Notes under the pieces: generated by a model
Database searches by the model: none
What the model was told of the DNA's origin: nothing
What the model saw: only the letters and a program-made list of their open reading frames with translations
In this document: positions 54,261 to 63,660 of the stretch, piece after piece
Numbering within the stretch: position 1 is the first letter of the stretch
Layout: every line of letters begins with the position of its first letter
Made by a program: the position numbers and the translations under genes
Origin: Tupaia tana
Lineage: Eukaryota > Chordata > Mammalia > Scandentia > Tupaiidae
DNA: 64,000 nucleotides
Reading direction: 5' to 3'
Assembly: GCA_026018925.1 (NCBI GenBank)
Contig: JAKSZU010000011.1
Span: forward strand, 7,736,985 to 7,800,984

Positions 54261-54546
54261 GGGACCAGCAGTTAGCGTAATGGCTATGTGGCTGGACTCC
54301 CATGTAGTCGACCGCGGTTCGCGTCCCGGACCCGGTGGCTTAAAACTCACGCCGGGTGCGTGTGCGTGTGTGCCCAAGATCCTGAGAGGAGAATGGAGAA
54401 GAAGGGATTGCGGCGTGGCCATCCCCCCTGGGGGGTGATTTCTCGCTTTCTGTCTGTCTCTGTCTGTCTCCCTCTGTCTGGCGAGCGCACGCGCCCTATA
54501 GCAAAAACCTCTCCAAAAAAAAAAAAAAACACACACACACACACAC
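54261..54546 (+). mobile_element. Family A SINE, full length
   Basis: A 9-bp TSD, ACACAAATA, at 54252-54260 and 54547-54555. The tail has become A-run plus (CA)n, which may have grown from the TSD itself. Confidence 0.94.
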
Positions 54547-54624
54547 ACACAAATAGACGGAAGATTCCAGCAGGAGCACGTACACTGTACATGGTATAAA
54601 GGATACGATGATATAAGGAAAAAA

Positions 54625-54800
54625 ACCTACTAGAGGAGGTCACCTTAACTGAGAAAATTGGCGGAGCTTTCCTGAAGAGATATAAAATAAGCTCTAAATG
54701 ATGAGTGGGTTTACTACAAGGGGTGGCCAGGGTGTTCCGGGCAAGAGGAACGACACGTGCAAAGGTCCTGGGCCAGGACACAGGGTCACCTATTCCAGGA
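54625..54800 (-). mobile_element. L2-like LINE fragment
   Basis: GGAGGTCACCTTAACTGAG, AAATGATGAGTGGGTTTACTAC and GGGTGTTCCGGGCAAGAGGAACGACACGTGCAAAGGTCCTGGG follow the same old repeat seen at 40270. Confidence 0.6.
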
Positions 54801-54854
54801 CTAACAGACTGGCGTGACTGTTGTGCAGAGGGCAGAGACTTAGAGACGGCAGAG

Positions 54855-55060
54855 GCGAGACGGCTCAGCAGCAGGGTGCCGCTGCAGAGCTGGGGCCACG
54901 TGGAGGATCAAGGTCAGGTTCCCGGGTTGACCGACAGGCTGACTGCCTGCCTGTAACACCAGCTGGCTGGGAAGGCTTCGGGGAGGGAGGCAGTGTGACA
55001 TCTTGTTGAGAATACCTCTCTCTGTCTAAAGAAATGCACAAAACAGAAACACATTTATTT
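54855..55060 (+). mobile_element. Family C composite SINE
   Basis: The head GAGACGGCTCAGCAGCAGGGTGCC, with GGTCAGGTTCCCGGG as B box, aligns with the head at 45325. The 3' part CTGCCTGTAACACCAGCTGGCTGGGAAGGCTTCGGGGAGGGAGGC resembles the 7SL/Alu core. TC-rich and A-rich ends follow. Confidence 0.65.
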
Positions 55061-55265
55061 AAAAACAAAATGAAATGAGAAGGGAGAGAAAACGTCCCTA
55101 AAAAGAAGGGGATGGAGCTGAGAAGACGTCGGTGTGCCACGGCATCTTGACCTCCCATGGAAGACTATTCCCACCGGTTGCAGCTCCTCAGGTATGCTTC
55201 TTCCTTTAGCAGCCGAAAAAGTGAACGCGTTAGCTGAGAGAAGGAGCAATTAAAATCCACAAGGA

Positions 55266-55490
55266 GGGCCGGTGGTGGTGTAGTGGTAACACCACTGGGC
55301 CCACTAAGGAAGGCCCGGGTTCGTGTCCCGGGATCTCGCTGAGCACACCAAGTGCAGTCACATGTCAGAGATCCAGGCTGACTGAGGCTAGGGGTAGAGA
55401 GAGGCATGTAGACCCTATTGGGCTCTCTGTCTCTTTCCTCTATGTCTCTCCATCTCTTTCTCTCTCATTAAATAAATAAATAGAAAAAAA
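55266..55490 (+). mobile_element. Family B SINE (reference copy)
   Basis: The head GGGCCGGTGGTGGTGTAGTGGTAACACC carries an A-box-like GGTGTAGTGG. A B-box-like GGTTCGTGTCC at 55318 is followed by CCGGGATC. The body has CAGGCTGACTGAGGCTAGGGG and the tail is (AAAT)n. It is the best-kept copy of the family. Confidence 0.92.
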
Positions 55491-55513
55491 ATGTAAGAAT
55501 TTTTCATCTTTAG

Positions 55514-55788
55514 GGACCAGCAGTTAGCATAATGGCTATGTCGCTGGACTCCCACGTAGTCGACTGTGGTTTGTGTCCCGGACCTGGTGGCTTAAAAAAA
55601 ACTCACGCTGGGTGCGTGTGTGTGCGTGCCCAAGATCCTGAGAGGAGAATGGAGGAGAAGGGATTGCGGCGTGGCCATCCCCCCTGGGGGGTGATTTCTC
55701 GCTTTCTGTCTCTCTGTCTGTCTCTGTCTGTCTGGTGAGCGCACGTGCCCTATAGCAAAAACCTCTTCAAAAAAAAAAAAAAAAAAAG
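55514..55788 (+). mobile_element. Family A SINE, full length
   Basis: A 16-bp TSD with mismatches: GAATTTTTCATCTTTA on the left and GGATTTTTCGTCTTTT on the right. Separated by only about 20 bp from the family B copy. Confidence 0.93.
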
Positions 55789-55804
55789 GATTTTTCGTCT
55801 TTTC

Positions 55805-57184
55805 TGGGGCCGCCGTGCTAGAACCATCTCTTTGAAATCAAGAAGCAAGTCTCCATCAGCTGCCTCGACCACTGCCAAGGCCTGGAGTAAGACACATTCT
55901 TGTCCTGCCCTGGGCGGTTCGGACCACAGAGGACAGCTGTGTGTGTTCTGGCAGACTTCCTGCTCCGATCAACCAAATGAAGATGTACAGAGTGGATGCA
56001 AAGCATTTGCAAGCAGGAGGAAACCAGAAGATCAGAGATGCGGCCAAAAGCCAGAAGGCGTGGCCTTTCCCTTGTTCTGCCAGACACATACATCCAAGTT
56101 GGTTTTCCTCTGCAGAAATAATACAATCAACTGAGGCCATAAGTTCCAGAATAAAGTTCAGAAACAGTAAGTGGAGGTGATTCAAAATCGGAGTAATTAC
56201 CCATTCTTCCCCGAATCCCTGTGACTCGCACAGGATCCAAATGACTTTCTCCTCATTAGTTCCTAAATGGAAAGTGTTGCCTTGGTTGAAGGAGGAGAGT
56301 TAATGTGTATTAAAACTGAATTCTGCTTCCTAGATGCCAAGTGGCCCCACAAGCTTGAAAGAAACTACCTACTTTATAGACCCTCTATAATCACCCACTG
56401 CAGAGGAGATACTTGAGAGTGTTACTGGGGACGTCTAAGCAAAAGAGTCCCTCTGCTTCTATCACTGGGAAATCTACGACGCAAGGCAGGTCACCCCCGT
56501 GGTGAAGCATGACTGTTAGTGCGTTAAATAAACATTAACACCTCCCCGCCAAGAACCTGCTCCGCAGTTACTGTGACGAGTCTGGCATATTTTTTTTTCC
56601 TTTACTCAAAGAGCTCAAAATTGGCTTAAGTAGAGTTTAATTGAAAAAGTTCACCTCAGGGGTGTGATGAAGGCTGGAAAATTTTAGCCAATAGGGGAAT
56701 TTTTATAAAATTATGACCAAGTGGAAATAGTGTTATAATGGAAGTCTGTGTGTAATGGGCACTATTAAAATTATATATGTACATATTCAAGCAACAACAG
56801 GTAAGTGAGTTACAAGGTTACGATTCGGAGACGGGTTTCTGGTGGTATTATAAGCTATAGGCGCAAAGCTCGAGACATCCAAATTCCTAAATAGAATTAC
56901 AGTTAGATTCTAAAATATTCCCGTCACAATTGTTCACCAGGCATGGCTAGGAATGTTTCTGTGCATGGGCTTTGCCTGTGTAGTAATGGGTAATCTGATT
57001 TGCATGTAATGGAATCAGGATGTCCAAGGAGGAAGAGCTTTCTGATTTCCTGGTTTGTCTTCACCCCTAAATTCATAAGGAAAACAATATAAAAAATAGC
57101 AATACTGCAAATACTGGCTGCCAGAGAGGTTAGCTGACTTGTGGATACGAAGCGTCAGGATGGAAATTATTTTAAAGACTCTTT
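55805..57184. other. Repeat-poor unassigned sequence
   Basis: No firm repeat. Short overlapping frames on both strands (55745-56185) have no domain signature. It is one of the two largest unique islands in the window. Confidence 0.4.
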
Positions 57185-57415
57185 TTCTGTATTCATGGTA
57201 GGAGTGAGGGCATGTACACCTGACAGAGGAGGGAGGGAGAGAGGAGAATCTCCCAAGGTGTCTGGTCACGCCATGATCTGGTTCCTCCAGCCCTCCAGCC
57301 CATTGCATCTTGGGCGTTTGCATGCGTGATGTGTTTCAGGCTGACGAGGCCAGGGATTTAAACCACGCTCACCTGTTCTCCTGAGCACTGTGTGTGGAGC
57401 TGGTTCTCAGATAGA
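57185..57415 (-). mobile_element. Family B SINE
   Basis: TTTCTGTATTCATGGTAGGAGTGAGG, CCATGATCTGGTTCCTCCAGCCC, a GGCCAGGGATTTAAACC B-box region and end TGTGGAGCTGG. Confidence 0.6.
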
Positions 57416-57474
57416 AATGTAAACTGCAGTCTATCAGCCCAGCTATGCTGGCATAGTATTAGGGCAGCATTTTT

Positions 57475-57740
57475 TTTTTTTTTTTTTTTGAAGAGGTTTT
57501 CGCTATAGGGTGCGTGCGCTCGCCAGCCAGACAGAGAGAGACAGAGACAGAAAGTGAGAAATCACCCCCCAGGGGGGATGGCCACGCTGCAATCCCTTCT
57601 CCTCCATTCTCCTCTCGGGATCTTGGGCACGCACGCACACGCGCCCGGCGTGAGTTTTAAGCTACCGGGTCCTGGACGCAAACCGCGGTCGACTACGTGG
57701 GAGTCCAGCGACATAGCCATTACACTAACTGCTGGTTCCC
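57475..57740 (-). mobile_element. Family A SINE, full length
   Basis: TSD TAGGGCAGCATTTT at 57460-57473 and 57741-57754 (14 bp, perfect). Complete to CTGCTGGTTCCC. Confidence 0.95.
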
Positions 57741-57754
57741 TAGGGCAGCATTTT

Positions 57755-57950
57755 GTAATGCTGGAGCCATGTGGAAGACCATGGTTCTGGTTCTAGGTAG
57801 ACCTGAACATGATGGGTGCTCATGATCCTAGCTGGCTGGAAGACTTGAGGCAGAGGGGACCGCATCGTGACACAATATGATCCTATTGAGGCTCTCCAGT
57901 TCTCTCTCTTCCTCAAGAAGAAAATAAAATGGATAAACTTAAAAACAACA
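57755..57950 (+). mobile_element. Family C composite SINE
   Basis: A degenerate head (GGAGCCATGTGGAAGACCATGGTTCTGGTTC) is followed by GGGTGCTCATGATCCTAGCTGGCTGGAAGACTTGAGGCAGAGGGGACCGCATCGTGAC, clearly 7SL/Alu-like. A CTCTCTCTTCC end and an AAAATAAAAT tail follow. Confidence 0.75.
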
Positions 57951-58480
57951 ACAAACTCAGGTCTGTTGGTTCATTACTCAGTGCTTGCTAGCTTATCGTT
58001 TTGATTCTTCTCTGATCGGCTTTCTAAGCTGCCGTTCATGGAGACTCTAGAAGATTTATGTGAGAGGAGTGTAGGGGTTTCCATTTGGTTGGGCTTCCAG
58101 GCAGCTGGGGAAATGCTTCTCCAACTCCACTGTGGACTGGGGCATCTCGTAGGTACAGGTTTCGTCTGATTAGGTTCATGGTGTTGCTCTATGAACCTTG
58201 CAGGAGGACCTGCACTTTGAGGAATTGGGAGTTGGAGGACTTATCTTGAGGCTGGATTCACATGCAGATATTGAACTAGTGCTTGTTTATGTGGAATGTC
58301 TTTGGGGTGACTGATGAAGATTAGGGTTACTGAGATAACTTGCCGCTGACACCTTCCCCTAAACACTTGCCTAGGCTCCTGATCTATAATAGTTCACTCA
58401 CAAATGGTTACTAAAACTAATTTAAACGTTTATCAGGGCTCTCTGGGTTCTCTCAGTCTGGAAGGATCATCTGCCCATTT
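57951..58480. other. Unassigned sequence
   Basis: Nothing firm. The right edge may belong to the old antisense L1. Confidence 0.4.
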
Positions 58481-58637
58481 TCACAGGGGGTTCAGGAGTT
58501 TTTTGAATTGATATTTGTTTCTCTTGTCAAAATTGAGGAGTTTTCAGCCATTATTTGAAGTATTTTTTCTACTCTCGTGGACTACCCATTACACAAATGT
58601 GAGCTCTCTCATTATGATCCCATAGGTCCCTGAGACT

Positions 58638-58643
58638 CTTATT

Positions 58644-58683
<40 letters not shown>
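58638..58683 (+). repeat. (TTTA)n microsatellite
   Basis: About 11 perfect ATTT units inside the old antisense L1. Confidence 0.95.
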
Positions 58684-58989
58684 TTCTGTCATCTCTCTTG
58701 TTCAGACTGGATAATTTCTGTCATCCTATCTTCTAGTTCACTGATTCTTTCCTCTGTTTCCTCTATTCGGCTGTTGAGCCCACTCAAGAGATTTTAATTT
58801 TTGTATTTTTTCTGTGTAATTTCTTCCTTTCTTTGGTATTTATAGTATTTTCCAGTTTAAATTTTTTCATTTAGTTCTATATCTTTTTATTTGTTGGAAA
58901 TGTGTTTGCATTTGCTCATTGAAGCATTTTTATTGCAGCTGCTTTAAAATCCTTGTCCGAGTATTTTAATATCTCTCTTATGTGTTGCC

Positions 58990-59178
58990 TTTTTAAAAGA
59001 CAGAGAAAGAGAGAGAGAGGGAGGTATCTTAACAGGGTCTCACCATGCCACAATCCTTCCCTAGCTTTCCATCCAGCCAGGACCAGAGGCTTGACTGACC
59101 TGGGATCTGAAACAAGGTCTCCCATGTGACTCCAGTATTGTTCAGTGGTACCTTATTGCCTGTGTCACCGTGGTAGGG
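58990..59178 (-). mobile_element. Family B SINE
   Basis: TTTTTAAAAGACAGAGAAAGAG, CAACAGGGTCTCACCATGCCACAATCC-type sequence (as AACAGGGTCTCACCATGCC) and CTCCCATGTGACTCC. The end is GGTAGGGCC. Confidence 0.7.
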
Positions 59179-59426
59179 CCATGTGTTGTTTTATCTCTTC
59201 ACTCAGTTTGAGATCTTTTTGGTTCTTGGTATGATGAATGGTTACAAAACATTTTTGCATTGTGTTACAAGACTTTGTATCTTATTTAAATAGTCATTTT
59301 AACTGGTGTTTTAGACACTGCTTCAGTGGGGGAAGGGGTTAGTCAACTTGTCTATGCCAGAGGGAAGTAAAAATCTGGACACCTCACTTGATTTGATACT
59401 AGGTGTGGTGGGGAGAGCTCCTTTTT

Positions 59427-59534
59427 TTTTTATTTTCATTTTTTATTATTTTTTTATTTTATTATTTTTTTTGTTTTCTTTCTAACCCTAACCCTAACCC
59501 TAACCCTAACCCTAACCCTAACCCTAACCCTAAC
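59427..59534 (-). mobile_element. Telomeric-repeat retrocopy with A-tail (candidate TERRA retrocopy)
   Basis: On the minus strand the insert reads as 52 bp of perfect (TTAGGG) repeats (59483-59534, 8 full units plus a partial) followed by about 55 bp of A-rich tail (59427-59481). It is bounded by a perfect 14-bp TSD, GAGAGCTCCTTTTT, at 59413-59426 and 59535-59548. The nick site TTTTT/AT is close to the L1 endonuclease preference. TERRA is the known G-rich telomeric RNA, partly polyadenylated. That it was the template is inference. Confidence 0.7.
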
Positions 59535-59834
59535 GAGAGCTCCTTTTTATTGCTGGGTGGAGTAGGAGATCCAGCTTCTCTTGTGAGCTCTACAGTCATA
59601 AAAGGGGCCAAGGAGCCCATTACTCCCGTGGAAATGAAAGTCCCATTCCTGGTCTAGCCTTCTCCATGCTAGCTGGGGTGGACCACAGTGGGGTATTGGG
59701 GCATTTTATTACAGCCTCACAGGATGGGTGGAAGTCCCTTCTCAGCCTTTGCTGATGGTGATGGGGTATGGCCATAGTTTCTTCACTGGAATTCAGCTAG
59801 AGTAGAGCAGTTACTGTCTGCCAAGTTTTCTATC

Positions 59835-60040
59835 TTTGGTCTAGACCATGGCACAAGACCCACATGCAAGTCTGACCCACGTAGGAAGACTGTGGATTTG
59901 AGTTTGGGAACTTCCCTGGGCACACAAGGCATGCGTATGCATGATCCGGGGCTGCCAAAGATGGGGGGAGCTCCCTGTGGAGGGTGTTGACTCTCTCTAT
60001 CTCTTTCACTCATAAAAAAGAAGCTTAACAAATTTTAAAA
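59835..60040 (+). mobile_element. Family B SINE
   Basis: CATGGCACAAGACCCACATGCAAGTCTGACCCACGTAGG and a B-box region GGATTTGAGTTTGGG, followed by CATGATCCGGGGCTGCC and GACTCTCTCTATCTCTTTCACTCATAAAAAAG. Confidence 0.75.
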
Positions 60041-60517
60041 TGGTGTTCTGTTTTGGTAGACTGCCCTTCCTTTGTCCTGTGGCTAGACAGAACAGGCTTT
60101 TACTAGGCCCTTTTGTCTGCTGTTGGTGTTTTCTGGCTGCAGGTTTCTTTAGCTCCAAGTCTTGGATATTTGAAGCTATAAGAAAACCTAGGGAAACCTT
60201 TAGCCTGTTATTCTTCCAGCTCTGAGGTCCCTAGTGGGTTGGCCTTCTTCTCTTCACCTTTCAAAGTCATTATGTATGTTACTTTTATATGTACCATTCA
60301 AGGATTTTAGTTGTACTTAGTGGGAGGGATACTTCATCTTCCCAGAAGCCAAAGTCATTATTATTTTACATTCACGGAAGGGGCAACACGCAGCCAAGTG
60401 TTCATATCAGTTCACGACTTTCTTTTTTTTAATTTAGAATTATGATTTTGAGAATTATCCATGTTGGTACTGTGAAGATCTAGGTCCTCTTTGGTGCTTT
60501 TAAAAATGTTCATCCTT
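60041..60517. other. Unassigned sequence
   Basis: Probably the continuation of the old antisense L1 leader on the left. The rest is not recognised. Confidence 0.35.
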
Positions 60518-60780
60518 GGGGCGAGCAGGTGGCATAGTGGTTAAGGTGCTGGACTCCCATGTGGTTGACCACAGTTTGAGTCCTAGAACCAGCAGCTTGA
60601 AACTCATGCCGGGCACATGTACATGCGTGCCAAAAATCCTGAGAGGAGAACAGAGGAGAAGGGACTATGGCATGGCCATCCCTCTTGGGAGTGATTTCTC
60701 TCTTTCTGTCTCTGTCTTTCTCTGTCTCTCTGGCAAGTGCACACACACTATAGCAAAACAAAATGGAATAAAATATAAAA
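60518..60780 (+). mobile_element. Family A SINE
   Basis: The head GGGGCGAGCAGGTGGCATAGTGG, GGACTCCCATGTGG, body complete to CACTATAGCAAAAC. Confidence 0.9.
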
Positions 60781-60794
60781 TAGATCTCTTAAGA

Positions 60795-61008
60795 AAAGTT
60801 TATTCATCCATTTTCTGATTGAGAGAGGAAGAGGAAGAGAGAGCCCTCAGAGGATCTTGCTGCTTAGATCCACCCCCCGGCTTCCGGAGTCCTGGGTCTT
60901 GGGCTTAAACATGCTGTGATAATCAGGGAGAGTTGTCACACACAAACCCAGAACCTTCCCACATGAGTCTACTTCACAGGATATTGTGTCTTATCATCTG
61001 ACCACCCT
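60795..61008 (-). mobile_element. Family B SINE
   Basis: AAGTTTATTCATCC and GATTGAGAGAGGAAG, then GATCCACCCCCCGGC, AACCCAGAACCTTCCCACATGAG and end TTATCATCTGACCACCC. Confidence 0.7.
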
Positions 61009-61011
61009 GAT

Positions 61012-61170
61012 TTCTTTCTTTTTCTTTTCTTTTCTTTTCTCTTCTTTTCTTTTCTTTTCTTTTCTTTTCTCTTCTCTTCTCTTCTCTTCTCTTCTCTTCT
61101 CTTCTCTTCTCTTCTCTTCTCTTCTCTTCTTTTCTTTTCTTTTCTTTTCTTCCTTTTCTTTTTTTTTTCC
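61012..61170 (+). repeat. Polypyrimidine array (TTTTC)n / (TCTTC)n
   Basis: About 155 bp of almost pure T/C on the plus strand. (TTTTC)n flanks a central (TCTTC)n block at about 61069-61125. It is the expanded tail of the antisense SINE at 61172. Confidence 0.95.
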
Positions 61171-61171
61171 C

Positions 61172-61395
61172 ATAGGGTGTATGCACTTGTTTTAAAGAGA
61201 CAGAGAAACAGTGAGACACTGAGAGGAAAAGTGAGCACTCACTCCTCAGGGGCAATGGGCATGTCGCACCCCTTTATTTTCCCATTTTCCTGAGATTTGG
61301 GGCACACGAGCACATGTGCCTGGTGTGATTTACAAGTTCTGAGACTCAAACTGTGGTTGGCCATGTGGGAACCACCACACCACATGCTGACTCCT
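61172..61395 (-). mobile_element. Family A SINE with expanded tail
   Basis: CCCATAGGGTGTATGCACTTG, GA block, TTTTCCCATTTTCCTGAG and end CCACATGCTGACTCC. The polypyrimidine array at 61012-61170 occupies its tail position. Confidence 0.82.
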
Positions 61396-61411
61396 CCCCC
61401 GATTTACTTTT

Positions 61412-61675
61412 TTTTTTTTTTGGAGAGGTTTTTCGCTGTAGGGCGCGTGCGCTCACCAGACAGACAGAGAGAGACATAGAGACAGAAAGCGAGAAATCAC
61501 CCCCCAGGGGGGATGGTCACGCCGCAATCCCTTCTCCTCCATTCTCCTCTCGGGATCTTGGGCACGCACGCACACGCGCCCAGCTTGGGTTGTAAGCCAC
61601 CAGGTCTGAGACGCGAACCGCGGTCAACTACGTGGGAGTCCAGCGACATAGCCATTACGCTAACTGCTGGTTCCC
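61412..61675 (-). mobile_element. Family A SINE, young subfamily
   Basis: TSD CCGATTTACTTTT at 61399-61411 and 61676-61688 (13 bp, perfect). It carries GACATAGAGACAG and the GTAAGCCACC..GAGACGCGAAC variants. Confidence 0.95.
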
Positions 61676-61872
61676 CCGATTTACTTTTGATGTTTGTTTC
61701 AGTATAGTATAAATGAAAACCACTCAACTCTGGATCCGTGTAGCATACACAAGCTAGTAGTCTTTGTCATCACAATTGGATGACTCACAGGGACCATATC
61801 TAAGTTACTTAGCTGAAGTGATCTCTTTGTGACTGAATGTATATTTTAATGACCTAGTATGGGGTGGGGGGG

Positions 61873-62300
61873 GGTGTTGGCAGGTGGTATGGGGGTTGAG
61901 ACTCCCACATGGCTGACTACAGTTCAAGTCCCAGACCTGGTGGCTTGCTTTTTTTTTTTCTTTTTTTGGAGAGGTTTTTGCTATAGGGCGCGTGCGCTCG
62001 CCAGACAGACAGAGAGAGACAGAGACAGAACGTGAGAAATCACCCCACGGGGGGATGGCCACGCCACAATCCCTTCTCCTCCATTCTCCTCTCGGGATCT
62101 TGGGCACGCACGCACACGCGCCCGGCGTGAGTTTAAGCCACCGGGTCCGGGATTTGAACCACGGTCAACTACGTGGGAGTCCAGCAACATAGCCATTATG
62201 CTAACTGCTGGTTCCCGTGGTGACTTGCTTTTTCATTTTCCTTGTTTCTCTGTCTTTCACTGGTCAAATTTAAAAATAATAATAAATAAAATTCAATAAA
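61873..62300 (+). mobile_element. Family A SINE, short variant, split by another SINE
   Basis: Left part: GGGTGTTGGCAGGTGGTATGGGGG and GACCTGGTGGCTTGC. Right part after the insert: GACTTGCTTTTTCATTTTCC, then CACTGGTCAAATTT and an (AAT)n tail. Confidence 0.88.
61950..62216 (-). mobile_element. Family A SINE nested in another family A SINE
   Basis: GTGGCTTGCTTTTT on the left and GTGGTGACTTGCTTTTT on the right form an imperfect TSD. The copy is complete from T-run to CTGCTGGTTCCC. Confidence 0.92.
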
Positions 62301-62640
62301 ATAATTCTTTAGATAAAAATGTGACCTATTAGGTGGTGAACTGAAATACATGTAAAATGGGTGAAAGTGAAGGGCAATTGTCGATTATAGCAAAGAGTCG
62401 CCCTGAGTTAGTAACAGCAACAGAAGCAAAATGACGGTTAGCATTGCTAGGACTGCCAGATTATCACTTGCTATGTGCAAAATATTGGCTTATTTCTCAT
62501 AGTATCTCTGTCAGGTGGCCTTGGCCTTCCTTTAAAGATCGGGAACTCACAGAAGTCAAACATCATTCTCAAAGTCACACAGCTAATATTTGTCAATTAA
62601 ATGTATTCTGTGAAATAATTATGATAAATCTCCATCTTGG
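62301..62640. other. Unassigned sequence
   Basis: 62490-62600 has a MIR-like flavour (ATCGGGAACTCACAGAAGTC, CAAAGTCACACAGCTAATATTTG). The rest is not recognised. Confidence 0.4.
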
Positions 62641-63097
62641 GACAGCCAGTGGTGTGGTGGTTAAGGTGGCTGGATCTCACATGGCTGACTACACAGTTTG
62701 AGTCCCATAACCAGTGGCTTGAAAAAAACACACTGGGATGGGACCAGCAGTTAGTGTAATGGCTATGTCGTTGGACTCCCACATAGTTGACTGCGGTTCG
62801 CATTCCAGACCCGGTGGCTTAAAACTCATGCCGGGCGTGTGTGCGTGTGTACCCATGATCCCAAGAGGAGAATGGAGGAGAAGGGATTGTGGCGTGGCCA
62901 TCCCCCCTGGGGGGTGAATTCTTGCTTTCTGTCTCTCTGTCTCCCTCTGTCTGTCTGGCGAGCACAAAAACCTCTAAAAAAAAACAAAAACAAAAACACC
63001 ACATTGGGCATTTGTGCATGTGTACCCAAAATCCCGAGGGGAGGGAGAAATAGGGAAGAAGAGATTGCAGCATAATCATCCTTCTCTCTTAGGCAAG
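62641..63097 (+). mobile_element. Family A SINE, GGATCTC-head subtype, host of a nest
   Basis: The head GGACAGCCAGTGGTGTGGTGGTTAAGG ends at 62742. The body resumes at 62990 with CACCACATTGGGCATTTGTGC and CCCAAAATCCCGAGGGGAGG, and reaches the site of the next insert at 63097. Confidence 0.85.
62743..62988 (+). mobile_element. Family A SINE nested in the 62641 SINE
   Basis: The head GGGACCAGCAGTTAGTGTAATGGC is complete. The end GGCGAGCACAAAAACCTC lacks the CGCCCTATAG segment. The A-tail contains (AAAAAC)n. Confidence 0.92.
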
Positions 63098-63648
63098 GTT
63101 TTTTTTTTTTTTTTTGAGAGGTTTTCGCTATAGGGTGCGTGCGCTCGCCAGACAGACAGAGAGAGAGAGACAGACAGACAGAAAGCAAGAAATCACCCCC
63201 CAGGGGGATGACCATGCTGCAATCCCTTCTCCTCCATTTTCCTCTCAGGATCTTGGGCACGCATGCACACGCACCCGGCATGAGTTTTTTTTTTTTTTTT
63301 TTTTTTTTGAGAGGTTTTTCGCTATAGGGCGCGTGCGCTCGCCAGACAGACAGAGAGAGACATAGAGACAGAAAGCGAGAAATCACCCCCCAGGGGGGAT
63401 GGTCACGCCGCAATCCCTTCTCCTCCATTCTCCTCTCGGGATCTTGGGCACGCACGCACACGCGCCCGGCGTGAGTTTTAAGCCACCGGGTCCGGGACGT
63501 GAACCGCGGTCGACTACGTGGGAGTCCAGCGACATAGCCATTACGCTAACTGCTGGTTCCCGAGTTTTAAGCCACCAGGTCCGGGACGCGAACCGCCGTC
63601 GACTACATGGGAGTCCAGCGACATAGCCATTACACTAACTGCTGGTCC
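63098..63648 (-). mobile_element. Family A SINE, split by a third SINE
   Basis: TSD CTCTTAGGCAAG at 63086-63097 and 63649-63660 (12 bp, perfect). Its 3' part is 63098-63288 and its head is 63569-63648. Confidence 0.94.
63289..63561 (-). mobile_element. Family A SINE, young, innermost of the nest
   Basis: TSD GAGTTTT at 63282-63288 and 63562-63568. It carries GACATAGAGACAG. A long T-run opens it and CTGCTGGTTCCC closes it. Confidence 0.95.
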
Positions 63649-63660
63649 CTCTTAGGCAAG

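Larger units (their letters stand above)
58481..59834 (-). mobile_element. Old L1-type LINE, antisense, interrupted
   Basis: CTTGTTCAGACTGGATAATTTCTG, TCTTCTAGTTCACTGATTCTTTCCTCTG, TTTGCTCATTGAAGCATTTTTATTG, GCTGCTTTAAAATCCTTGTCC and GATCTTTTTGGTTCTTGGTATGATGAATGG are antisense landmarks of an old L1. A family B SINE and the telomeric-repeat insert split it. Confidence 0.65.

Noticed and set aside
59427-59534. Simple interstitial telomere from chromosome fusion
   Set aside because: A fusion would give head-to-head (TTAGGG)n-(CCCTAA)n without TSD or A-tail. Here a single orientation, an A-tail and a 14-bp TSD are seen.
59403-59657. Frame with an Asn-Pro repeat protein
   Set aside because: The repeat is the translation of (CCCTAA)n in the telomeric insert.
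60969-61255. Lysine/arginine/glutamate-rich frames on the minus strand
   Set aside because: They are translations of the polypyrimidine array and have no protein features.
62826-63461. Long minus-strand frame of 211 codons
   Set aside because: It runs through two or three nested SINEs. Similar residues (CVRAQDPERRMEEKG) recur in many other frames in the window because they are SINE translations.
35028-63561. Regularly recurring near-identical blocks as a possible CRISPR-like array
   Set aside because: Copies are about 265 bp, in both orientations, with individual TSDs and irregular spacing. They are dispersed SINEs.
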